A model generated the notes under the pieces. The model worked only from the letters and a program-made list of their open reading frames with translations, ran no database searches and was not told the origin of the DNA. Both the position numbers and the translations under genes were made by a program. From Monoplex corrugatus (Eukaryota > Mollusca > Gastropoda > Littorinimorpha > Ranellidae), in NCBI GenBank assembly GCA_030674185.1, contig JAPXFY010000030.1:41764943-41828942 (forward strand): DNA of 64,000 bases, read 5' to 3'. Each line of letters begins with the position of its first letter. Within the stretch, counting starts at the first letter, position 1. Positions 55,917 through 64,000 of this stretch are shown here, in pieces.

Positions 55917-56554
55917 GTAACCCCCCTCAAAAGTATCTTGCCAAAAACCTTCGGGAGGTTACATAGTGTGTTTATTGTGGGTTTTGGAATGAGACTTGTT
56001 TCCCTTTCATGAATATTAGATCTATAGGAAAACTGAGTATAAATAAAAATTGTATTGTAAAGGTAAAGTAAAATTTATATGTAGTAAATTTTGGTGGGTT
56101 GAAATAAAATTTAGATTCGGTCTTTGTGCAATTTCTAGTGATCTTGGATTTGCATATTAGCGAATTGTTGTTTAATTTCCGGGTCAGATTGGTCATGTGA
56201 CTTTGTAACTGCGCGGCAAAAGCACAGTCATTGGTTTGATATCATTACATCAAACAATATTAAAATTATTTTGATTTGATCTTTTCATTTCACTGTGCTT
56301 TGTTTGTTAGGTTGATTTCTTTCCAGTGGTTCGGAAAATAAAAAAAAATTGTAATCGGAATTATTGGGGGTGTTATTTTTTCTTTGATCTAAATTCTAAT
56401 ATCTTTTATTTACTTAGATTCCCCCTCTTGTCTATTTTTCGTATTATTTTCTTTATTCTGAATATTATATTTTTTTTCTATTTCGAATCCTCAATTCTTT
56501 TTTCCTGATACCCTCCTGAAGTTTAGGAAATTCCTAAACGGAAGGAGGGTTACA
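55917..56554 (+). repeat. Left LTR (638 bp)
   Basis: Matches the right LTR closely but lacks an 85-bp block present there between GATATC and ATTACATC. AT-rich, with TGTAAC/GTTACA ends. Confidence 0.92.
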
Positions 56555-56640
56555 TAAATTTTGGCACCTCCGATGGGACTTGTAAAAAAGAAAAATTATA
56601 AGGTTTATTGAAGAATTGCTATTAAATGGTTTGATGAAAC

Positions 56641-57699
56641 ATGATGGCGGACGCTGATAGGGGGGCGGACGCTGCAGCTGAGGCTGGAGAGGAAGAAGGC
56701 ATCCCTCTCCGGGAGGATTCTCAAGACGTTGGCAACGAGCAGGCAGGTCAACAGGATGTTGGAGACAACACGGCAGGTGTCACTGAAGCAGAAGGGGTTG
56801 CTGTTTTGTCCAAGCAACTTGCAGAAATTATCTCAAAATTGAATCCTCCAAATATGCAAGTCTCTGTGGCTGCACCGCAACCAGTGCCAAGACTGAGGGT
56901 GTTCACTGGCCTTCCTCCAACTGGTGGAAATGAAATTGGTTTCTCTGAATGGGAAAAACAAATCAAACTGTTGTTACCAGAAGAAAGTGTTGTAGACATC
57001 AACAAAGTAAGATCTAGTCTCAGATGTGTTGCTCAAGATGAGGCTCTTGATTGTACCACCATTGAAGAAATTCTTGAACGGCTGCAGGGGATGTTTGGAA
57101 CATTGCAAACTGCTGATGATCTGTATCAAAGATTTCTGGGAAGACGAGTCAAAAAGGGGGAAACAGCTTCTTCTTTCTTGTTGAGACTTTGGGACGAATT
57201 ACTGTCTATTAATAAAACAACAAAGTTTTCTCCTGAAGAAATGAAAATCAAGTTGTTCAGAACATTTCTTATGGGTTTGGGTCCTGAGTGCCGACTCATG
57301 GAAGTTGAATTACGAACAGAGCTTGGTTTTCCCGGCGTGGCAGCTCCTGAGTTCTCTGCTCTTTTGAGAAGAATAAGACAGATTGAGGAGGCGAAATGGG
57401 TGACCACAAAAGACAATGTTCAGTCTTGCCCACTGCAAAATTCAACTGCATCCAGTGCACCTATCAATCAATCTGAAAGTAATCTTCAAAAGATCATTGA
57501 TGGTGTGGCAGAAAAGCTACATCCAAGTTTTCCCCAACCCATGGTTTCCACTCCCATTTCCCAAGTACGTCCTCCCCGACCGATACCTGGTAAACCAAGA
57601 GGCCCATGTTTCCGTTGTGGTGACTTCAACACTCACTTCGCAAAAAACTGCCCAAACCCTCCGAACCCAAGAAAAGTGGCAGAAGCAAAAGCTATGTAG
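56641..57699 (+). CDS. gag: Gag-like polyprotein (capsid and nucleocapsid)
   Basis: 352 residues. An acidic, low-complexity N-terminus (about 1-60) is followed by a capsid-like helical region (about 95-265; FSEWEKQIKLLLPEESVVDI, LERLQGMFGTLQTADDLYQR, RLWDELLSINKTTKFSPEEM), similar in style to Ty3/Gypsy capsids. A nucleocapsid zinc knuckle, CFRCGDFNTHFAKNC, lies near residue 324. Its spacing is C-x2-C-x5-H-x4-C, one residue longer than the usual CCHC box. The frame is intact, so virus-like particle formation could still be possible in principle. It is followed by pol in the -1 frame with about 76 nt overlap. Confidence 0.82.
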   Translation: MMADADRGADAAAEAGEEEGIPLREDSQDVGNEQAGQQDVGDNTAGVTEAEGVAVLSKQLAEIISKLNPPNMQVSVAAPQPVPRLRVFTGLPPTGGNEIGFSEWEKQIKLLLPEESVVDINKVRSSLRCVAQDEALDCTTIEEILERLQGMFGTLQTADDLYQRFLGRRVKKGETASSFLLRLWDELLSINKTTKFSPEEMKIKLFRTFLMGLGPECRLMEVELRTELGFPGVAAPEFSALLRRIRQIEEAKWVTTKDNVQSCPLQNSTASSAPINQSESNLQKIIDGVAEKLHPSFPQPMVSTPISQVRPPRPIPGKPRGPCFRCGDFNTHFAKNCPNPPNPRKVAEAKAM

Positions 57700-58700
57700 C
57701 GTACGCAACAGCCACTAAACACCAGACGGCCATAGGCAACAGAGGGCAGTCTATGACCAAAGTGCCATCAGCCTCCTCTGTGTCTCCAGAGGATCACAGA
57801 AAATTGCAGACTGCCATCGAAATCATCGAAGGCGGTGTACTGACCTTGAAGGCTGTTCGACTCAAGGAGAGTATTTTGGTGGATGTTCAGCCAGGCCAGA
57901 CATTGGAGCTTCATGGAATGCTTCATGGTGCTGAGTTCTCTTCGTCACAGCCGGTGTCTCTGTATCCATGGAAACTTGATCAGCTGTCAATACTCCGTGC
58001 TGAAGTGTTATGTGGTGGGTCTCAGCCACAAGCGTGTATTTTACTTCATAATACCACCCAGAAGCGTGTCACACTTACATCACACACAGTGTTAGCCGAA
58101 ATTAATGCACATGTTTCAGTGGAAGCATTAGTTGGTCCTTCATGTGAGATTGGAGTCAGTATAAATGGTGTTGACACAAATGCTCTATTAGATAGTGGTT
58201 CTCAGGTCACTGTAGTTAGTGAGAGTTTTTACTGTGAACATCTATCAAATGTCCCAATGCATGATATTAGTGGTGAATTGAAAATAACTGGGGCAGGAGA
58301 TCAGGATGTACCTTATGTAGGTGCAGTTCATGTTGATGTAATTTTTCCTGAGGATGTTATGGGGAAAAAAGACAATGTTTCAGTGGCAGCATTGGTTTGT
58401 AAAGACACAAAATTCAGTTCTAGATTACCTGTAATAATTGGGACAAATATCTTTAAAATGATGCCAAAGAAAACATTTGTTTTTGATAAACTCCAGTGTG
58501 AGGCTGCTTTTGCAGTAACTCATAGTCATATTGGCAATAAAGAGGGACGTATTGCACCTGCTAAATTGCGTGGCAAGTCATGTACGATACCAGCAAATTC
58601 AACTGTGATAGTAAAAGTACAAGCAAAGTTGCCTCCACAGTGTCTAAAAACAATAACTCATGTGTTAGTGCAAGATCCACTGAGATACCAAAAGGAATAG
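57624..58700 (+). CDS. Retroelement aspartic protease (pol remnant)
   Basis: The frame is open from 57624, overlaps the gag end, and would be reached by -1 frameshifting. The first internal ATG is at 57753. The retropepsin active site is NALLDSGSQVTVVSESFY (DSG) at about 58177-58230. The later LPVIIGTNIF fits the second conserved hydrophobic-G-N/D block of the fold. It ends at 58700 in LVQDPLRYQKE without any RT. The protease would process Gag and Pol in a complete relative. Confidence 0.8.
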   Translation, partial: LQHSLRKKLPKPSEPKKSGRSKSYVAYATATKHQTAIGNRGQSMTKVPSASSVSPEDHRKLQTAIEIIEGGVLTLKAVRLKESILVDVQPGQTLELHGMLHGAEFSSSQPVSLYPWKLDQLSILRAEVLCGGSQPQACILLHNTTQKRVTLTSHTVLAEINAHVSVEALVGPSCEIGVSINGVDTNALLDSGSQVTVVSESFYCEHLSNVPMHDISGELKITGAGDQDVPYVGAVHVDVIFPEDVMGKKDNVSVAALVCKDTKFSSRLPVIIGTNIFKMMPKKTFVFDKLQCEAAFAVTHSHIGNKEGRIAPAKLRGKSCTIPANSTVIVKVQAKLPPQCLKTITHVLVQDPLRYQKE

Positions 58701-59112
58701 ACAAGTTATGATGTTGTTACTTCAGAGTCAGAAAACAATGATGAGACAAATTATACAAGCTCAGACTCTGAAGAGCAAGAGGAGTCTGAAATCCAAAATG
58801 ACATAGTAGAGGCGGAATCTTCACCAGTTGCACCTGTTCCGATACCTCGAAGGTCTTTGCGGATCAGAAAATCTGTACAAAGGTTAAATCTAGTGCATTA
58901 TAGTACTGCACCAAGTATCAGTGTTCAGTTGAAAGCGATTCAGACAGAAACTGAACATATACAAATAGGTTTGGGAACAATGGATATTTTTTCACATTCC
59001 GTACTCTGTTGCATAATGCAAGCAAAATGATTGATGCTATCATTTCACAGTGTGAAAAAAAACTGTGTTAGTAATGGTAAAAAAAAATTGTTTTACTCGC
59101 ACGTGGGGAATG

Positions 59113-59835
59113 TGTAACCCCCCCTCAAAAGTATCTTGCCAAAAACCTTCGGGAGGTTACATAGTGTGTTTATTGTGGGTTTTTGGAATGAGACTTGTTT
59201 CCCTTTCATGAATATTAGATCTATAGGAAAACTGAGTATAAATAAAAATTGTATTGTAAAGGTAAAGTAAAATTTATATGTAGTAAATTTTGGTGGGTTG
59301 AAATAAAATTTAGATTTGATCTTTGTGCAATTTCTAGTGACCTTGGATTTGCATATTGTCGAATTGTTGTTTAATTTCCGGGTCAGATTGGTCATGTGAC
59401 TTTGTAACTGCGCGGCAAAAGCACAGTCAGTGGTTTGATATCGGCTGAGCGGGACGCCGGGTTGACTTGTTAGGTTTTTAAATCGGAGGCCTCTTAAGTC
59501 CCTATGTCCCTTGTTTGCCATCATCATTACATCAAACAATATTACAATTATTTTGATTTGATTTTTTCATTTCACTGTGCTTTGCTTGTTAGGTTGATTT
59601 CTTTCCAGTGGTTCGGAAAATTTAAAAAAATTGTAATCGGAATTATTGGGGGTGTTATTTTTCCTTTGATCTAAATTCTAATATCTTTTATTTACTTAGA
59701 TTCCCCCTCTTGTCTATTTTTCGTATTATTTTCTTTATTCTGAATTTTTTTTTTTTTTCTACTTCGAATCCTCAATTCTTTTTTTCTGATACCCTCCTGA
59801 AGTTTAGGAAATTCCTCAATGGAAGGAGGGTTACA
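59113..59835 (+). repeat. Right LTR (723 bp)
   Basis: Full version, preceded by a purine-rich CGTGGGGAATG that could be the polypurine tract. Contains the 85-bp block (starting GGCTGAGCGGGACGCCGG) missing from the left LTR. Confidence 0.92.
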
Positions 59836-60190
59836 TCCTTTTGGATTGCTTCCCAAATCGTTGTGGCATGCTCTCCACAGCCAGACACTTCCAGAAAGCC
59901 CCTTCTCTGGACTTCCAAAGCCAGGTATTCATTGTCCATAAGGTGTTCAGTCAACTTTGCAGCCTTGACAGAGGATAATATTCCATTTGCGTTCAGATGA
60001 TAGTTGTCTGAACTAGTTATCACTCGAATTCTGTTCTTTTGGAATGTATACTCCGTCTGCTACAATCCACTGGTTGCTAATCTTCAGGTTCCTGCATGCT
60101 GATCATAAGTTTCTGGAGCCACTCGGGGACACGTGGACATGTCCTCATGCAGCAGGTAAACTATTTGATTACAGCAAGATAACGATTTCA
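59836..60190 (-). pseudogene. Family X RT pseudogene, upstream part
   Basis: Minus-strand fragments in shifting frames: WIVADGVYIPKEQNSSDN, then SVKAAKLTEHLMDNEYLALE and SGCGEHATTIWEAIQKD, which are RT finger/palm-type blocks. The last codon is interrupted by the LTR element. With one TCCT removed it reads on as IQKDNTEKRN into 55916. Stops and an internal deletion show it was already decayed. Confidence 0.65.
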
Positions 60191-61109
60191 AGCGATGCTT
60201 CGCCCTGTAGCTTATTTTATCTCACACCTTCTGTAGCTTACTTTATCTGCCCTCCTCTCCACCACTCTCATTCATTCTCCACACCTCTATTTGTGTTGCT
60301 GTTGTTGTTAATATCTAATATCTCTTATAATATCATAGTGAGTAGACGTTGAATGAAAGAACGAACTGCACAATTCAACAACTATTTATTCAGTCGTCAA
60401 ATTAACTTATGAATTGTTCTGAAAAAAAAGAAAAATACTCAACCAAACAAAATATGGCAGAAAAGATTGTGTGTGTGTGTGTGTGTGTGTGTGCCCCCAC
60501 GAGCTGCAAAGTAGTTACATTTTGCCATACGCACTGACTGGCACAGCGTTCCCCACAATGGAATGAAAAATTCATATTTCACGGTCTTTTTTCTTTCTTT
60601 TATTGTTGTTTAAAGCCCTGCCGACTGCGCAGAGCCATATCAGGGTTTAACCGCTTCAAAACACAAAACTTCAACAGGAAAAAAAGAAAAAAGAAAAGAA
60701 AATTAAGTACACATATCAATGCATTCGCGCACATAATCTAGGGACATGCCCCCAGAGTAGGACCATTCCGTGCGATTTACCGTACAGGGGAGATTTAAAA
60801 AACACACCTGAAAGCAAATATAAGCATACATAAGGACACCAAAACATATATAAAAACAGGCATAAATGACCTAAAATTGCTTCCGCATATCTCACCTCCT
60901 TAGAGCCAAAAATGCACTTAATACATGTACCCAATTATCAATCCGAAGAAAAAGTACGTAAGACTTTACCGAAAAAATACAGGTGAATGGACCATTAACT
61001 TGATTAAGGCAGAAAATAAGTAGAAATGACAGAAAGCAAGGCAACAAAGCAGAAACAAAGAAAGTGACAGAAAAGAGGAAATTTCTAGCACAGAATTTCC
61101 ATTTTTCAT
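60191..61109. other. No gene recognised; short (GT)n
   Basis: A GT run lies at 60469-60493. The block 60600-61100 (starting near GCCCTGCCGACTGCGCAGAG) has the look of an anonymous interspersed repeat, but no second copy is present here. Confidence 0.4.
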
Positions 61110-61345
61110 TTGGTTCAGTTTTTACGTCGACACCCACCTCAGGTGATATGGCCGACGGGGATAACCATCCCAGGGAAGTGGGGGAATGAGGACTTATCTA
61201 ATCCTATAGTGACACCACCAGAACAACAATGATGTTAAGATGGGGCAGTGAAAAGGCCAGTTTTAATATAGCGCACCCCGGGATTCGAACCCACAACCAT
61301 TAGCATGTGAATCCGACGCTCAAACCAACTGAGCTACTGGGGCCC
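61110..61345 (-). mobile_element. tRNA-derived SINE, apparently full length
   Basis: The minus strand begins GGGCCCCAGTAGCTCAGTTGG (A box at about 61335) with B box GGTTCGAATCC (about 61282-61292). The 160-bp body ends GTAAAAACTGAACCAAAT at about 61115. It provides the uninterrupted reference for the SINE carrying the Ginger element. It has AATCCCGGGGTG at the position of the CCGG duplication. Confidence 0.88.
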
Positions 61346-62394
61346 GCAGAATTTCCAGAAGGTGGGGATACTATTTATACTGAAAGAGCCCCCCGGCAAC
61401 CCAACGGGGGGAATTTCACGGTCAACGGTAACAGGTTTATACAGACACGGCGAGGAGACAGGCTGAAATCCTCCCATATAGCATATTACTGTACAGCACT
61501 CTGACAATAATTGCATGGGCTGCGTCATGCATCGATAAAATCACTGAAGACATATGATCACAGAAATAAAACTGAAATAAAAGTGAATGCTCAAAGTGGT
61601 TTGGTTATAAAACTGCAATTAAAGGCGAGCGTGGGGGGGGGGGGGGGGGGGGGGAAGGCAGGGGAAGTTATTCCAAATGCATGAGTGACGGAACTATTGC
61701 ACAGTTATGTCCCGTAAGTACGAAGTCCCTCTTTGAGTAATCGTCATTGGTTTCCAGGATGTCGGTCAGGCAAGCTTTCGTACGTTTTCTTCCCAAGCAA
61801 GGCAGTTTTTTGCCTGCTACTTGTGCACGATGGCGGTCAACTGCTTCAGATGTGAGGCCCAGGTATGTTTTTATTAGAAATGTTTACTTCCCGGAATAAG
61901 TTGTAAATCAAATTCTGTGACACATTCACATTGGCCTGGATCAAGCAAGTTCAAAGTCCAGCGTGCAATGTTTGTTTTCTTACATTTGGGTACATCACCC
62001 ATAGATCACGATTATGACGATACGTCCCAAGTTTGATACGTCCCAAACTGACAGGTCCGAGCCTCGGAGCGAGGGGTCCGTCTTAGGGCAAAACATCATA
62101 CATGGCCGCACTGTATCATGAATACGAAAATTAGTAGGCTACGTAGGCCCATATCCCAGTATTGTATCATGATCACAGTCGTATGCCGCTGTGCGTCTGT
62201 GTCACAGTGTGTGCATGTATCATATGTAGGATATGATGATATGACATATGTACGTCTGTGTGCGTGTACCATACACTGTATGTTGTGTGTGTGTGTGTTG
62301 TGTGCGCGCGCGCGTGTGCGTGCACGCTCGTGTGTATAACTTCATTTTTCGTTTGTATATAATTTATAATATAGTCTATTATAGAGAACCCCGT

Positions 62395-62443
<49 letters not shown>

Positions 62444-64000
62444 TATGCTCCTGTTCCTACCTCTTCTTACAGCACTGCCCCCAAATACCATAACCATCCA
62501 TGTACTCCCAGGTCTGTGTTCCCCCGTCTGTTTTCCCCCTAGGTCTGTTTTTCTCCCAGGTCTGTTTTCCCTCCCAGTATGTTCGTACATTAGTATATGT
62601 GCCGCTTGAAAGCAAGTCATGAATCTAGTGGTGTATGTATCAAGAAGATTTTCAAGACACGTTAGCCCTTTCTGTATTATGCTCTGCTAAGAGTGTAGGA
62701 CAGTATGGGCTTTGGTTTTATATCCTATCAGCAGTAGATAACATAGTTAAAATCATTTCTTCAGCGAATTGTTGAGGCCGTGATCTCTCTCAATAAAGAT
62801 CAGACATCTTTCTTTATTTAAGGAACAGAAAATATTCTCTATAAGCTGCAGGATGCCCACTTCACCTCCAGAATGGAAAATTGTATTGGAACTGAATGGA
62901 GATGTATTTCCCTTTATCTATTCAAGTTCCAGAGGGGTTGCAGTTCTTTTTAACAATAATTTCAAATTTCATATTAAAAAATAAACAAAGATTCTAATGA
63001 AAATTATGTATTGATGTCATTTAGAATTATGGACATAAATGTTTTGATTGACGATGGGTATGGACCCAACTATGATGATCTTGAATTTTAAGCTGAAAAT
63101 ACATGTGTAGAATGAGTAAAGGAAGTTGGGACTGACACTAGTGACAGTATTTAATTGGGGGAAGCGGTGGGTGGGTGGAGGGGAGGTGAAACTGGAATTA
63201 GGTGAATGACTTTAGACTATGATAATTATGAAACGTGTAACATTTAAGCGCAACAGCAGTTGCAGGTGATGAATTAAATTTAGTGATATTTGGAGAGAAA
63301 TTAACCCAGAACTGAATAATATACAGTATAACAAAGCAGGCTTGTTTTTTGTTTGTTTGTTTTTTTTTAGTTTTTTTTTTAGTATCATTCTCTTACCATA
63401 AATGATGTTGATATTACACCGGAATATAGACAGAACAGATCATTCTAAGGTGACATCAGAATTTAGATTCGGGAAAGAGACTAAATAAAATACATTTGGA
63501 AAGTCAGTTATTCACCTTTGAAAAATAGATTATTTGTATTGTAAAAAATAATTGATAATGTGATTAAGCCAGTTGTTAAAGATTGTGAGACACTTCCATA
63601 TTGTAGAGAAAACTTAAGTTACATACCATACCAAAAAATCAGAAGTTCAGTTGTTTCAAACCAGTTTTGTTTGTTTATTTGTTTTTTTGTTTTTTTTAAA
63701 ATGTGCTTTGGTGAAATCTCATATGTCATGATATTAAAACATAATACTGAAGAAGAAGAGAAGTTATTCAAGATCTAGAGGCTAAACGTGATTTGTCAGA
63801 TGGGGAAAAAGCAAAGTTAGAGAATGACAAAAACAGTTTGTGATACTAAGAGACAAAAAGAGGCAGGGAGTATTACTTTGATCTAAAGTGAGATGGGTTG
63901 TCAGTGGATTGGGGGGGTGGGGGGAGAACCTATCTATATCTGCATCCTTGAAAAAGGAAACTATATTCAGCAAACAACTCAATAATCCTCTCAGCAGTGG
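61346..64000. other. No gene recognised; short simple repeats
   Basis: G run at 61634-61654, GT/GC run at 62285-62335, (GA)n at 62399-62440, T-rich runs at 63345-63380 and 63664-63700. Open frames here show no family resemblance or coding character. Confidence 0.5.

Larger units (their letters stand above)
55917..59835 (+). mobile_element. LTR retrotransposon with gag and protease only (internally deleted)
   Basis: Two LTRs (55917-56554 and 59113-59835) begin TGTAACCCCCC and end GAGGGTTACA, with TCCT target duplications at 55913-55916 and 59836-59839. The interior is only about 2.56 kb and encodes Gag and an aspartic protease. After 58700 it jumps to a serine/glutamate-rich tail and SPVAPVPIPRRSLRIRKSVQ, which resembles the end of a Gypsy-type integrase. 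RT, RNase H and the integrase core are missing. A candidate primer site starts TGGCACCTCCGATGGGA at 56562. Confidence 0.88.

Overview
The window is eukaryotic and looks like a gastropod or other lophotrochozoan genome. Coding sequence is sparse. Dinucleotide, trinucleotide and minisatellite repeats are very abundant. Many degraded retroelements and DNA transposons are nested in one another. The only recognisable host-type gene is a receptor with CUB, LDLa, C-type-lectin-like, LRR and rhodopsin-like 7TM regions, an architecture known from the snail receptor GRL101. No prokaryotic features, CRISPR arrays, operons or bona fide tRNA/rRNA genes are visible.

Layout. 1-300: a possible last exon with a poly(A) signal. 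551-5765: an RTE-like fragment, then a tRNA-derived SINE split by a 4.0-kb Ginger-type DNA transposon (integrase, GPY/F-like region and OTU protease) with TIRs and a CCGG target duplication. 6.2-8.9 kb: an RTE tail, a second SINE and microsatellites. 8.9-11.0 kb: a DIRS-like tyrosine recombinase relic, part of whose own ORF is amplified into about 20 tandem 55-56 bp units. 11.6-14.9 kb: a near full-length RTE-like element. 15.9-19.3 kb: the GRL101-like receptor on the minus strand, with several frame breaks. 20.1-23.4 kb: two further RTE copies. 23.6-25.8 kb: a dispersed repeat holding an unidentified 1.7-kb insertion. 27.6-30.25 kb: a 27-bp satellite ending at a 100-N assembly gap.

30.35-44.9 kb holds further LINE relics, a 606-bp internally deleted mariner-like element, a 5'-truncated Penelope-like element inserted in a LINE RNase H domain, another 5'-truncated LINE, and a Tc1/mariner (DD34E) copy. 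44.87-55.64 kb is a large A-rich, strand-asymmetric satellite-like domain built from a 15-bp unit and a degenerate unit of roughly 1.1-1.4 kb. It is interrupted by an L2/CR1-type LINE and another RTE copy. 55.6-60.2 kb is a reverse-transcriptase pseudogene split by an LTR retrotransposon that keeps gag and protease but lacks RT and integrase. 61.1-61.35 kb is an intact-looking SINE. The rest is without recognisable genes.

The window is best read as a record of nested insertions. In several cases both target duplications are visible, and an empty site or a restored reading frame confirms the event. No convincing new multi-gene system is seen. The most unusual objects are the Ginger element with its OTU domain, the minisatellite born inside a recombinase ORF, the anonymous 1.7-kb insertion, the mini-mariner with a split transposase, and the 10-kb strand-asymmetric domain. 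Many ORFs are broken by single-base indels, some in homopolymers, so assembly errors cannot be separated from true decay.
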